From assembly GCA_947497295.1 (NCBI GenBank), contig CANMFU010000001.1:310001-374000 (forward strand): a stretch of 64,000 nt of DNA, in the 5' to 3' direction. The stretch's first letter is position 1; each line of letters opens with the position of its first letter. Origin of the DNA: an uncultured Roseovarius sp. Its GTDB lineage: Bacteria; Pseudomonadota; Alphaproteobacteria; Rhodobacterales; Rhodobacteraceae. The notes beneath the pieces are model-generated. The model saw nothing but the letters and a program-made list of their open reading frames with translations, searched no databases and was not told the origin of the DNA. The translations under genes and the position numbers were made by a program. This document shows positions 43,922-53,140 of this stretch, one piece after another.

Positions 43922-45631
43922 ATGGCACTGGCCGAAGGGGTGAACTTGCACGATGGTGCACCAGGACGAGACGGCGATCTCGTTCTGGGTGACGATTTTG
44001 TCGCGCCTGACAGTGTCGTGAAAGACGAGGTGCGTGCGCGCCGCGCGCGACGGGTTTTGTGTTCCCTGCGCGAGTCGCCGCTGACGCGCAAGATCATTAT
44101 CTTCAATCTGATAGCACTCAATATTCTCGTCGCCGGTATTCTTTATCTCAATTCATCTCGCGACGGCCTGGCCGTGCAGCGCGCCAGCGGTCTGGTTGGT
44201 GAGGCCGAATTGGTGGCCAACGTGTTCGAAGTGCAGATGCCTCGCAGATCGCCGGTTAACCTGATTACAGGTGACGGAATTGATGTAGCCGGTACGCTGG
44301 CGCGGATCGACGTCCAAAATGGCGCCGAAGTTTTTGTCTTTGACACCTCCGGAGCCGTCGCGGGTCGTATCACTGGTCAAGCCGAGCGGCCTGTCGGCGC
44401 CTCGCGTAATCAACCAACCATCATCACTGATGCATTTTCGCGTTTCTGGAATTGGCTGGCGACCCCCTTTAGCGCGACTGGTGCTCTAGCGCCCAGCGTC
44501 GAGCAGGTTGCCCAGAACCAGGTGGCAGCAGCGTTGGCCAGCGGCAATACGCAGGTGATATCCCGCGATGTGACGGATGGTGCTGTATTTGTCGTGGCGA
44601 CCCCGATCATGCAGGAAGGCAACCCCGTTGGCGTCATTGCGATGATCAGCGCGACAGGTGAGATCGACAGTCTCGTCATGTTCGAGCGCGAGCGTGTGCT
44701 GCAAATGTTCATAATTGCCACGCTGGTATCTATCGGCCTGAGCTTGATACTGGCATCAACAGTTGCGCATCCGCTGGCGGACCTTGCGGCAGCGGCGGAA
44801 ATTGGGGGTGCACGAAATCGGGGTAAAGGGGGCGCTGGGCGCATCCGTATCCCCGACCTGACCGCGCGGCCCGATGAAATTGGACGCCTTTCCGGTGCTT
44901 TACGTGGAATGGTTGCTGCGCTCTATAATCGGATCGATGGGAATGAGCAGTTCGCCGCAGATGTCGCGCATGAGATCAAGAACCCGCTGGCCAGCTTGCG
45001 CAGTGCTGTCGGCACGATGCGCGTCGCCAAGCGCGAGGATCAGCGTGAAAAGCTGCTCGATGTGATTGAGCATGACGTTCGCCGGTTGGACCGGCTGGTC
45101 AGCGATATTTCGAATGCATCGCGCCTTGACAGTGAGTTGGTCAAAGAGGAGGAGGAAGCGTTTGACTTGTTGACCATGCTTCGAAATCTCGGCCAATATC
45201 TGGGCGAACAAGCGTCAGCCAAGGGCATTGAATTCATCACCGACTTCCCTGACAATCAGATTGTTATCAACGGGCTCGAGGCACGGCTCGCGCAGGTTTT
45301 CGTAAACCTTATTTCAAACGCCACCAGTTTTGGCGAGACAGGCGACGCAATTCGGATCTGGGCAAGGCGGCGGGATAATCGTGTGTTGATCGTGGTCGAG
45401 GATACCGGACCGGGGATTCCAGATGAGGCGCTGACCAAGATTTTCCAACGCTTTTATTCTGAACGCTGCGCAAATGATTTTGGCAATAATTCAGGCCTTG
45501 GCCTCGCTATTTCCAAGCAGATTGTCGAAGCGCATGCTGGCGTGATCTGGGCCGAAAATATTCGGCCTACAGATGCTGACATCACTTCGGATCCGCTGGG
45601 CGCGCGGTTCGTAGTTGGCCTGCCGGTCTGA
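43922..45631 (+). CDS. chvG: Sensor histidine kinase ChvG
   Basis: A 569-residue membrane kinase. Residues 1-50 are a cytosolic lead. Two helices (about 58-77 and 258-280) flank a periplasmic stimulus domain of about 180 residues. HAMP follows, then FAADVAHEIKNPLASLRSA (phospho-His), NLISNATSFGETGD, VEDTGPGIPDEAL and NSGLGLAISKQI. The layout is that of ChvG/ExoS. It pairs with ChvI and leads into hprK 4 bp later, so the operon links envelope stress sensing to PTS control. Confidence 0.96.
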   Translation: MALAEGVNLHDGAPGRDGDLVLGDDFVAPDSVVKDEVRARRARRVLCSLRESPLTRKIIIFNLIALNILVAGILYLNSSRDGLAVQRASGLVGEAELVANVFEVQMPRRSPVNLITGDGIDVAGTLARIDVQNGAEVFVFDTSGAVAGRITGQAERPVGASRNQPTIITDAFSRFWNWLATPFSATGALAPSVEQVAQNQVAAALASGNTQVISRDVTDGAVFVVATPIMQEGNPVGVIAMISATGEIDSLVMFERERVLQMFIIATLVSIGLSLILASTVAHPLADLAAAAEIGGARNRGKGGAGRIRIPDLTARPDEIGRLSGALRGMVAALYNRIDGNEQFAADVAHEIKNPLASLRSAVGTMRVAKREDQREKLLDVIEHDVRRLDRLVSDISNASRLDSELVKEEEEAFDLLTMLRNLGQYLGEQASAKGIEFITDFPDNQIVINGLEARLAQVFVNLISNATSFGETGDAIRIWARRRDNRVLIVVEDTGPGIPDEALTKIFQRFYSERCANDFGNNSGLGLAISKQIVEAHAGVIWAENIRPTDADITSDPLGARFVVGLPV

Positions 45632-45635
45632 GATT

Positions 45636-46067
45636 ATGAATGACACCGAGAGAGCGTTGTCGCTGCATGCAACGGCGGTATCGGTCGCCGGTCATGCTGC
45701 GCTGATCCGGGGGGCGCCTGGCGCAGGCAAATCCGGGCTGGCGCTGCAGCTTATCGCGCTGGGCGGCACGCTTGTCGCGGATGACAGCACATTGATCTGG
45801 CGCGAAGGCGATCGCCTGATGGTGGATGCACCCGATGCAATCCGGGGCCAGATCGAAGCGCGCGGAGTGGGTATTCTGAATGCTCCCGCTGCGGGGCCGC
45901 AGCCATTGGCGCTGCTTGTAGATATGGAGGCAGCTATGCCCGCGCGCCTACCGGAGCGTGAATATGAGACGTATTTGGGGCTGACTGTCCCGCTGGTGCG
46001 CGCAAGCGCCGCAGCCCACTTTCCGGCTGCAATCTATCTCTATTTGGTGCATGGACGGTTTGCATGA
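45636..46067 (+). CDS. hprK: HPr kinase/phosphorylase, short alphaproteobacterial form
   Basis: A 143-residue HprK with Walker A IRGAPGAGKSGLAL (about 23-36) and a conserved ARGVGILNAP motif (about 75-84). It lacks the N-terminal domain of the Bacillus enzyme, as is normal in this class. It phosphorylates the serine of HPr and so gates PTS signalling. The start is ATG 45636 just after the ChvG stop; rapZ follows by 12 bp. Confidence 0.94.
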   Translation: MNDTERALSLHATAVSVAGHAALIRGAPGAGKSGLALQLIALGGTLVADDSTLIWREGDRLMVDAPDAIRGQIEARGVGILNAPAAGPQPLALLVDMEAAMPARLPEREYETYLGLTVPLVRASAAAHFPAAIYLYLVHGRFA

Positions 46068-46079
46068 AAGAGGCGGAAA

Positions 46080-47000
46080 ATGGTTGAGGCATCACAAAAG
46101 GATCAAGGGCAGAGCGCGCCGATGATGCTGATCACAGGGCCGTCCGGCGCCGGGCGCAGTACCGCGATCCGGTCGCTTGAGGATATGGGCTATGAGGCGA
46201 TAGACAACTTGCCACTTGGTCTGCTGCCGCGTCTGCTGACTGCGCCGGTCGGGGGCGATCAGACGCTGGATCGGCCTCTTGCGCTTGGTGTTGATACGCG
46301 CAACCGTGATTTCTCGGCTCAGGCGCTCTTCGATGCGGTTGAAACTCTCGGCGCGTTCAAGGCCGGACAGGTCCAGTTATTATACGTTGATTGCCGCCCC
46401 GACGTACTTTTGCGGCGGTTTTCGGAAACGCGTCGCCGTCATCCGATGGCCCCGGCGGAAAGCGCGCAGATCGGCATCGCGCGCGAATTGGCCCTGCTGC
46501 GACCTATCCGTGCGCAAGCCGATGTCCTGATCGACACCTCCGAAATGAGCCCGCATGATCTGCGCGCTGAGCTGGAGCGATTGCTGGTGCCGCGCGGCGA
46601 GGGGCGGCTATCGGTCTCAATTCATTCATTCTCCTACAAGCGCGGCCTCCCGCGTGGTGCGGACATTGTGCTGGACTGCCGCTTTCTGCGAAATCCGTAT
46701 TGGGAGGAGCCGCTGCGTCCGCTGGACGGGCGCGCGCCCGAAGTGGCGGAGTTTGTTTCGGCCGACCCACGATTTGCTGCGTTTCTTGCGCAACTGACTG
46801 AGATGATGATGCTTTTGCTGCCGGGATTTGAAGCCGAAGGGAAATCTTATCTTTCCATCGCGCTGGGCTGTACGGGCGGGCAGCACAGATCTGTCGCAGT
46901 GGCGGAAACTTTGACGCACACCCTTGCAGACGACGGCTGGCAGGTGTCAACTAGGCACCGTGAACTCGAGCGGCGCGCTGCCATTGCGGACGCGCGATGA
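46080..47000 (+). CDS. rapZ: RapZ/YvcJ-type nucleotide-binding protein
   Basis: A 306-residue P-loop protein. The N-terminal ATP site reads ITGPSGAGRSTAIRSLEDMGYEAIDNLP, with Arg where most P-loops have Lys, which is common in Rhodobacterales members. The C-terminal domain ends with IALGCTGGQHRSVAVAE, the RapZ signature. In enterobacteria RapZ directs RNase E to a small RNA; in others it links cell-wall and carbon metabolism. It lies between hprK and the PTS EIIA, so a PTS-linked role is likely. Confidence 0.94.
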   Translation: MVEASQKDQGQSAPMMLITGPSGAGRSTAIRSLEDMGYEAIDNLPLGLLPRLLTAPVGGDQTLDRPLALGVDTRNRDFSAQALFDAVETLGAFKAGQVQLLYVDCRPDVLLRRFSETRRRHPMAPAESAQIGIARELALLRPIRAQADVLIDTSEMSPHDLRAELERLLVPRGEGRLSVSIHSFSYKRGLPRGADIVLDCRFLRNPYWEEPLRPLDGRAPEVAEFVSADPRFAAFLAQLTEMMMLLLPGFEAEGKSYLSIALGCTGGQHRSVAVAETLTHTLADDGWQVSTRHRELERRAAIADAR

Positions 47001-47031
47001 CGCGCATTACCTACAAAAGGATGCAAGGGCG

Positions 47032-47427
47032 TTGATTGGAATCGTCATTGTTGCCCACGGGGGCCTGGCGCGGGAATACCTCGCAGCGGTTGAGCATGTG
47101 GTCGGCCCTCAGAATGGCGTGCGCGCCATTTCGGTCGATACCAATGACGATCGTGCCGCCAAATCCGAGGAAATCACGCAGGCGGCCCGGGATGTGGATC
47201 GCGGATCGGGCGTTGCCGTTGTGACGGATATGTTTGGCGGCTCGCCGGCCAACCTGTCGCTGCCCGCCTGCCGCACCGGCGACAGGCGCATGCTGTACGG
47301 CGCGAACCTGCCGATGCTGATCAAACTGGCCAAAAGTCGGGACAAGCCGTTGCCGGATGCCGTGCGGGATGCGATATACGCCGCGCGGAAATATACCGAT
47401 AGCCAGAACATTTCAGTGGAAGATTGA
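47032..47427 (+). CDS. PTS EIIA component, mannose/fructose superfamily (EIIA-Man)
   Basis: A 131-residue EIIA. The phosphoryl His is H9 in IVIVAHGGLA; VVTDMFGGSPANLS is the second family motif. The start is TTG 47032, so the motif sits at the usual place; longer forms would overlap rapZ without homology. No EIIB/EIIC sugar permease is here, so this belongs to the incomplete regulatory PTS of alphaproteobacteria. HPr follows 4 bp later. Confidence 0.92.
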   Translation: MIGIVIVAHGGLAREYLAAVEHVVGPQNGVRAISVDTNDDRAAKSEEITQAARDVDRGSGVAVVTDMFGGSPANLSLPACRTGDRRMLYGANLPMLIKLAKSRDKPLPDAVRDAIYAARKYTDSQNISVED

Positions 47428-47431
47428 TCTT

Positions 47432-47710
47432 ATGTCCGCACCAGTGACACGCAAATTGCAGATCGTGAACGTCAAGGGTTTGCACGCGCGCGCCTCGGCC
47501 AAATTGGTCGAAGTGGTTGAAGGGTTCGATGCGACCGCCGAAGTGTCCCATGACGGCCAATCGGCCAGCGGCGACAGCATCATGGGCCTTTTGATGTTGG
47601 CAGCCGCGATGGGAACCACTATTGACGTCGAAACCCGGGGCCCCGATGCCGAGGCGCTGGCCGATGCTATTGCGGCCCTTGTGGCGGCCCGGTTCGGGGA
47701 GGATATGTAA
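47432..47710 (+). CDS. ptsH: HPr phosphocarrier protein
   Basis: A 92-residue HPr. The phospho-His is H18 (VKGLHARASAKL), and the regulatory serine targeted by HprK is S49 (GDSIMGLLML). It relays phosphate from EI to EIIA. EI (ptsP or ptsI) is not in this window. A 16-bp perfect palindrome (ACGCGGCGCGCCGCGT, 47710-47725) overlaps its stop and may be a weak terminator or processing site. Confidence 0.95.
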   Translation: MSAPVTRKLQIVNVKGLHARASAKLVEVVEGFDATAEVSHDGQSASGDSIMGLLMLAAAMGTTIDVETRGPDAEALADAIAALVAARFGEDM

Positions 47711-47735
47711 CGCGGCGCGCCGCGTTCAGGACGGA

Positions 47736-48674
47736 ATGGAACGGTCCCACTTGGTGAATGAGCAACGCGATCAGGGCGATCAGGCATCCGCCGGGGCGGG
47801 CAGTCATGCGGATGATGCGGATACTCGCATGATGACGTTTCCCAAATATGACCGCCGCAGCCTGACATATTCAAATTCTTTCGATGCACCGCTGACGGCC
47901 TCGATCATTCGCGGGATCGAATGGTTGACCGGCAAGGTCTCAATCATCCGCATGATCCGCGAATTCGAGCGGCGTGGCGCCCCGACCGGGCAGCCGTTCT
48001 GGCGCGCGTCGCTGGATACGATGGGGATCGACCTTCTGACCCCTGAGGCGGAGCTGGACAATATCCCGCGCGACGGGCCTGTGGTGGCGGTGGCAAACCA
48101 TCCCCATGGGTTGGTCGACGGGATGATCCTGGCCGATCTGATCGGGCGGCGCCGCACGGATTACAAGATTCTGACCCGCGCGCTGCTGACCGGCATTGAC
48201 GAGGTCGCGGCCAGCTACATGATCCCGGTGCCATTCCCGCACGAGCCGGACGCGCAGCGCAAATCCGTGGAAATGCGCGCCAATGCCATGGCCCATCTGA
48301 AGGAGGGCGGGCTGATCAGCGTCTTCCCCTCTGGGGTTGTTGCGTCGTCGGACACGATGTTCGGCCCGGCGATTGAACGGGAGTGGAACGTTTTTACCGC
48401 GCAGATGATCCGCCGGTCGGGTGCCAAGGTGGTGCCGATCTACTTTCCCGGCGCCAACAGCCGCTGGTATCAAATGGCCAATCGCGTGTCGCCCACCCTG
48501 CGTCAGGGGCTGTTGCTGCATGAGGTGGTGCATAGTTGCAACCGCCCGCAAAAGCCGGTCGTTGGCGCGCCCGTTTCTGACGCGCGCATGCAGATGCTGG
48601 CCAGTGATCCGCGCGGTTTCATGACGTGGCTGCGCGCGCATACCCTGTCGCTGGGCGGCGAGCGGGCGCAGTGA
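47736..48674 (+). CDS. Lysophospholipid acyltransferase family protein
   Basis: A 312-residue PlsC-type acyltransferase. The catalytic block is AVANHPHGLVDGMIL, a variant of N-H-x4-D, followed by FPSGVVAS (the P-E-G-like substrate block with Ser) and VVPIYFPGANSRWY. It has no evident signal or multiple membrane helices. Members acylate lysophospholipids or hemolysin/ornithine lipids (OlsA type). The ATG at 47736 has AGGA; an ATG pair at 47829 would drop a variable tail and is a fair alternative. Neighbours are PTS genes and aroA, so its place gives no function. Confidence 0.85.
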   Translation: MERSHLVNEQRDQGDQASAGAGSHADDADTRMMTFPKYDRRSLTYSNSFDAPLTASIIRGIEWLTGKVSIIRMIREFERRGAPTGQPFWRASLDTMGIDLLTPEAELDNIPRDGPVVAVANHPHGLVDGMILADLIGRRRTDYKILTRALLTGIDEVAASYMIPVPFPHEPDAQRKSVEMRANAMAHLKEGGLISVFPSGVVASSDTMFGPAIEREWNVFTAQMIRRSGAKVVPIYFPGANSRWYQMANRVSPTLRQGLLLHEVVHSCNRPQKPVVGAPVSDARMQMLASDPRGFMTWLRAHTLSLGGERAQ

Positions 48675-48746
48675 CGCCGCGGCGATGGACGCCGTGCGCT
48701 GGTTGCGCTATCAGATCAGACAAACACCTAATACAAAGGCGCATGT

Positions 48747-50096
48747 ATGTCTGGCCACGGCACCCCCATCCCCATGAGTTCGGCCAAATGCGGCCCCTTG
48801 ACTGGCACGGCAGATGTGCCGGGCGACAAGTCAATCTCGCACCGCGCGTTAATCCTGGGCGCGATGGCTGTGGGCGAGACGCGGATCACCGGCCTGCTGG
48901 AGGGCGAGGATGTGCTGGACACTGCCCGCGCCATGCGGGCCTTTGGCGCCGAGGTGACGGATCTGGGCGGCGGCGCATGGTCGGTGCATGGCGTTGGGGT
49001 CGGCGGCTTTGCCGAGCCTGAGAATGTGATCGACTGCGGCAATTCAGGCACCGGCGTGCGGCTGATCATGGGGGCGATGGCCACCTCGCCGATCGCGGTC
49101 ACGTTTACAGGCGACGCATCGCTGAACAAACGCCCGATGGCACGCGTGACCGATCCGCTGGCGCTGTTCGGCGCGCAGACCGTGGGCCGCGCGGGTGGGC
49201 GCCTGCCGATGACCATTGTCGGCGCAGCCGACCCGGTGCCGGTGCGCTACACGGTGCCCATGCCTTCGGCGCAGGTGAAATCGGCAGTGCTGCTGGCCGG
49301 GCTGAACGCGCCGGGCGAGACGGTGGTGATCGAACGCGAGGCAACCCGCGATCACACCGAGCGGATGCTGGCAGGCTTCGGCGCACAGATCACAACCAAC
49401 GAGACCGAAGAGGGCCGGGTCATCACCCTGACCGGCCAGCCCGAGCTGCATCCGCAGACAATCGACGTGCCGCGCGATCCCAGCTCGGCCGCGTTTCCGG
49501 TTTGTGCGGCGCTGATCGTTCCCGGCTCGGATGTGTTGGTGCCCAATATCGGCCTGAACCCGACGCGGGCTGGCCTCTTCACCACCCTGCGCGAGATGGG
49601 CGCCGATCTGACCTATGAAAATGAGCGCAGCGAGGGCGGAGAGCCTGTGGCCGATCTGCGCGCGCGGTTCTCACCGGATATGAAAGGGATCGAGGTAGAT
49701 CCGGCGCGCGCCGCGTCGATGATCGACGAATACCCGGTCCTGTCGGTTGTTGCTGCCTTTGCCAAGGGCGCGACTGTCATGCGCGGCGTGTCCGAACTGC
49801 GGGTCAAGGAATCCGACCGGATCGAGGCGATGGCAACCGGCCTGCGCGCCAATGGCATTGAGGTGGAGGATGGGCCGGACTGGTGGATTGTACACGGCCG
49901 CGGCCATGGCAATGTTCCCGGCGGCGCGACCTGTGCCAGCCATCTGGATCACCGGATCGCGATGTCGTTCCTGATCCTTGGAATGGCAGCCAATGCGGCG
50001 GTGAGCGTGGATGATGGCGGACCGATTGCAACATCATTCCCGATATTCGAGCCGCTGATGGGCAATCTGGGTGCAGAAATCAGCCGCAGCGTTTGA
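48747..50096 (+). CDS. aroA: 3-phosphoshikimate 1-carboxyvinyltransferase (EPSP synthase)
   Basis: A 449-residue EPSP synthase that makes 5-enolpyruvylshikimate-3-phosphate in the aromatic pathway. [16 protein letters not shown] is the N-terminal substrate loop; [15 protein letters not shown] holds the PEP-site glycine region; LNPTRAGLF and [15 protein letters not shown] are further landmarks. The NxxTGxRL form with R-x-H-T-E-R-M-L fits class II-like enzymes. It ends before a strong hairpin. Confidence 0.96.
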   Translation: MSGHGTPIPMSSAKCGPLTGTADVPGDKSISHRALILGAMAVGETRITGLLEGEDVLDTARAMRAFGAEVTDLGGGAWSVHGVGVGGFAEPENVIDCGNSGTGVRLIMGAMATSPIAVTFTGDASLNKRPMARVTDPLALFGAQTVGRAGGRLPMTIVGAADPVPVRYTVPMPSAQVKSAVLLAGLNAPGETVVIEREATRDHTERMLAGFGAQITTNETEEGRVITLTGQPELHPQTIDVPRDPSSAAFPVCAALIVPGSDVLVPNIGLNPTRAGLFTTLREMGADLTYENERSEGGEPVADLRARFSPDMKGIEVDPARAASMIDEYPVLSVVAAFAKGATVMRGVSELRVKESDRIEAMATGLRANGIEVEDGPDWWIVHGRGHGNVPGGATCASHLDHRIAMSFLILGMAANAAVSVDDGGPIATSFPIFEPLMGNLGAEISRSV

Positions 50097-50137
50097 GGCT
50101 TGGGCCGTATTTGAGTATTTTCAACAAGATGAAGGCA

Positions 50138-50162
50138 GGGCGCGCCAGATGACGGCGCGCCC
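50138..50162. terminator. Bidirectional hairpin between aroA and the ABC operon
   Basis: GGGCGCGCC-AGATGAC-GGCGCGCCC: a 9-bp perfect stem with a 7-nt loop. It lies in the 81-bp gap between the convergent aroA and substrate-binding-protein stops. Confidence 0.7.
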
Positions 50163-50177
50163 CTATTATCTTGGTAC

Positions 50178-51179
50178 TTAGTTCAGCGCCTTGTCGGACA
50201 CCGCATGGGTCCAGGCATCATCGCCGGGGTGTTCGGTGATGACGGGATCTGATCCGCCGGACAGGAGCGATTCAATCGTGCGCTCGAAATCTGCCGGGTC
50301 AAGCGCGCCGTTGCTGCCGGCTGTCAGCTTGGCGACCTCTGTCATCATGAAGACCTGATGCGCCTCGGTCTGGGCGCCGCTGGCGTCGTTATCCAGAACG
50401 ATCAGAGCGGCCTCTTCTGGGTTCTCTTCCGCCCACTTCCAGCCCTTCATCGACGCACGGACAAAGCGCGCCATTTTGTCCACGAATTCGGGATCGTCCA
50501 GGTTGTCGCCCCGCACGTATAGGCCATCTTCCAATGTGGCGACGCCTTGATCCTCGTATTTGAAAACGACGAGTTCTTCGGGTGTCAGGCCAGCATCCAG
50601 CACCTGACCATATTCATTATAAGTCATCGTTGAGATGCAGGCAGCCTGACCCTGAAGCAGCGGATCGACGTTAAAGCCTTGCTTCAGAACGGTGACGCCG
50701 CCGTCCGATCCGTCGGTGGCAAGCCCGAGCTTGTTCATCCAGCTAAGGAAAGGGTATTCATTGCCGCTGAACCAGACGCCAAGCGTTTTGCCGGGGAAAT
50801 CCTCGGGGCTGTTGACGCCGGTATCCTTTCGGCAGGTCAGCATCATGCCCGACGATTTGAAGGGCTGGGCGATGTTCACCAGGTCCAGCCCCTTTTCGCG
50901 GCTGGCCATGGCGGACGGCATCCAATCGACCACCACATCGGCGCCACCGCCGGCGATGACCTGCGCGGGGGCAATGTCCGGCCCGCCCGGCTTGATCGTG
51001 ACGTTCAGGTCCTCCTCGCCGTAGAATCCTTGATCCTGTGCCACGTAATAGCCGGCGAACTGCGCCTGCGTGACCCATTTCAGTTGCAGCGTTACATCAT
51101 CGGCAGCATTCGCTGCCCCCGCGGCAGCGAATGCCAGTGCCCCAAAGCCGAGCGTTGCGAGTTTTGGTGTCTTTCTCAT
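50178..51179 (-). CDS. ABC transporter substrate-binding protein, NMT1/THI5-like
   Basis: A 333-residue periplasmic binding protein with a signal peptide (basic start, hydrophobic core, AANA-A cleavage). VTLQLKWVTQAQFAGYYVAQDQGFYGEEDL is the NMT1/THI5-like entry motif seen in binders of pyrimidine precursors, riboflavin and related heterocycles. GGGADVVVDWMP follows. GGGAGA precedes the ATG. It is last in the operon after the two permeases. With the pyrimidine-degradation genes upstream, a pyrimidine or hydantoin-type ligand is likely. Confidence 0.9.
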   Translation of the reverse strand: MRKTPKLATLGFGALAFAAAGAANAADDVTLQLKWVTQAQFAGYYVAQDQGFYGEEDLNVTIKPGGPDIAPAQVIAGGGADVVVDWMPSAMASREKGLDLVNIAQPFKSSGMMLTCRKDTGVNSPEDFPGKTLGVWFSGNEYPFLSWMNKLGLATDGSDGGVTVLKQGFNVDPLLQGQAACISTMTYNEYGQVLDAGLTPEELVVFKYEDQGVATLEDGLYVRGDNLDDPEFVDKMARFVRASMKGWKWAEENPEEAALIVLDNDASGAQTEAHQVFMMTEVAKLTAGSNGALDPADFERTIESLLSGGSDPVITEHPGDDAWTHAVSDKALN

Positions 51180-51221
51180 TGTTATCTCTCCCTGTTATTG
51201 TAATTGCCGTTTTATACCTGC

Positions 51222-52067
51222 TCAAACCCGGCTCCGCTGCGAAGGGTGCCAGAACGTCAGTATTTTTTCCAGCAGCGCGATGCCCCCGTAAAATGCCGAT
51301 CCGGCGATAGCGGCTACGACGATCTCGGCCCAGACCAGATCCATTGCCAATTGCCCGACCGAGATTGAGATGCGGAATCCCATCCCCTTTGTTGGTGAGC
51401 CAAAGAATTCGGCGACAATGGCCCCGATAAGCGCCAGCGTTGTCGCGATCTTCAGGCCGTTAAAGATGAACGGCATCGCGGCAGGCAGTCGCAGCTTTAG
51501 AAGTGTTTTCCAATAGCCAGCAGCGTAGGTGCGCATGAGGTCGCGCTGCATCGGGCCGGTATCGTTCAGTCCTTCGACGGTGTTCACCAGCATGGGGAAA
51601 AACACCATCACCACTACGACTGCCGCCTTGGACTGCCAGTCAAAGCCGAACCACATCACAAGGATCGGGGCGAGGCCGATGATCGGCAGGGCTGCCATGA
51701 AGCTCGCAACTGGCAGAAGTCCGCGTTGCAGGAAAGGAAACCGGTCAATTGCCACCGCCAGCAGAAACGCCGCGCCGCAGCCCAAAACATAGCCGGTCAG
51801 CGCGCCCTTGATCACCGTCTGTACGAAATCGCGCCACAGCAGCGGCAGCGATCCGGCAAAGGTCTCAGCGATCTGGCTGGGCGGCGGCAGAAGGATGGGC
51901 GAGATTTTCAGCCCATGCACCAGACACTCCCAGATCACGATGATGGTCAGCCCGAATATGATTGGTCCGGCAAGGCCGGTTGCCCGGCTGGCAAGACGCC
52001 GCGCAAGACGCGCATTGATCTGCCATCCGATGAACCACGCGGCAAGTGCTGCAACAAGCCAACCCAC
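51222..52067 (-). CDS. ABC transporter permease, second
   Basis: A 281-residue permease of the SsuC/TauC type with about six to seven helices. The EAA loop with MRTYAAGYWKTLLKLRLPAAMPFIFNGLK is present. It begins at GTG 52067, whose G is the last base of the upstream permease stop (TAGTG), so both permeases are coupled. Together they make the membrane part of the importer. Confidence 0.92.
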   Translation of the reverse strand: MGWLVAALAAWFIGWQINARLARRLASRATGLAGPIIFGLTIIVIWECLVHGLKISPILLPPPSQIAETFAGSLPLLWRDFVQTVIKGALTGYVLGCGAAFLLAVAIDRFPFLQRGLLPVASFMAALPIIGLAPILVMWFGFDWQSKAAVVVVMVFFPMLVNTVEGLNDTGPMQRDLMRTYAAGYWKTLLKLRLPAAMPFIFNGLKIATTLALIGAIVAEFFGSPTKGMGFRISISVGQLAMDLVWAEIVVAAIAGSAFYGGIALLEKILTFWHPSQRSRV

Positions 52068-52939
52068 TACGCCATCCCCATCCGTTTAAGTGTGATGCGC
52101 TGTACCAGCGCGATCGCACCGACCATCAGCGCAGCCAAGGCGGCAGCGGTCAGAAGCGCGCTCCAGATTTGAACGGTCTGGCCATAGTAGCTGCCCGCCA
52201 GCAAACGCGCGCCAAGCCCTGCGACGGCGCCCGTAGGAAGCTCGCCTACGATGGCGCCAACAAGACTGGCCGCAATGCCCACTTTCAGCGACGCAAATAG
52301 GTAAGGCATCGAAGAGGGCAGGCGAAGCCGCCAGAATGTTTGCGCTGGGCTGGCATTCCAGGTGCGCATCTGGTCGAGCTGCATGGCGTCAGGGCTGCGC
52401 AGCCCCTTGACCATACCGACGACTACCGGGAAAAATGACAGATACATCGAAATCATCGCTTTGGGCAACAATCCGGAGATGCCGATGGCATTCAACACCA
52501 CGATGATCATCGGGGCGATGGCAATGATTGGCACAGTCTGGCTGGCGATGACCCAGGGCATGACGCTTAGATCCATCGTTCTGTTGAACACGATTCCAAC
52601 TGCCAATGCGATGCCCAGAGCCGTACCAAGCGCAAAGCCAAGGATCGTGGCGCTGAACGTCACCCAACTGTGATAGATCAAGGACCGTTTGGAAAATCCA
52701 CGGCCCTGCAACACCATGGCGCCAGTCGTATCCCAAATCTCGGCTGCGACCTGATGTGGTACGGGCAGCTTGGGTTTTTGCTGGCCCCACGTATCGGCGA
52801 TCAATTCGACCCGGCTCAACTCGACGCCAGCGCGCTTGGCCTTGTCGTGGGCCCAAGGCGCGTTCAGCATGATCGCGGCGACATACCAGATTGTGATAAT
52901 GGTTAACACAACCGTGACTATTGGCAGGACGTTGCGCAT
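52067..52939 (-). CDS. ABC transporter permease, first
   Basis: A 290-residue permease with six or so helices and an EAA loop QMRTWNASPAQTFWRLRLPSSMPYLFASLK. An N-terminal membrane anchor and a periplasmic stretch of about 60 residues come before the core, longer than in the second permease. The ATG at 52939 follows GGGAGC. The ATPase gene ends 201 bp upstream; that gap holds no gene and may contain a second promoter. Confidence 0.92.
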   Translation of the reverse strand: MRNVLPIVTVVLTIITIWYVAAIMLNAPWAHDKAKRAGVELSRVELIADTWGQQKPKLPVPHQVAAEIWDTTGAMVLQGRGFSKRSLIYHSWVTFSATILGFALGTALGIALAVGIVFNRTMDLSVMPWVIASQTVPIIAIAPMIIVVLNAIGISGLLPKAMISMYLSFFPVVVGMVKGLRSPDAMQLDQMRTWNASPAQTFWRLRLPSSMPYLFASLKVGIAASLVGAIVGELPTGAVAGLGARLLAGSYYGQTVQIWSALLTAAALAALMVGAIALVQRITLKRMGMA

Positions 52940-53140
52940 CAAAAGCTCCCGGCTTTCATCTTTCCTGAAATTCTCAGAACACAGTATCTGCAGATTGCTG
53001 TTTTATTGAGTACTTGAAGGAAAATGAAAGACCTTAGTGATTTCCTCACCTCACGGTACGGGCGGGAGAGCCGATGACGGCGGAAGGTCAAAATCCGGAG
53101 GCCGTTACGACCGTGCAAGGCGGGCTGCGGGGCGCCGCGA

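Noticed and set aside
47710..47725. 16-bp palindrome ACGCGGCGCGCCGCGT as a regulator site
   Set aside because: Self-complementary GC runs are frequent in this G+C-rich sequence, and it overlaps a stop codon. No second copy was found.
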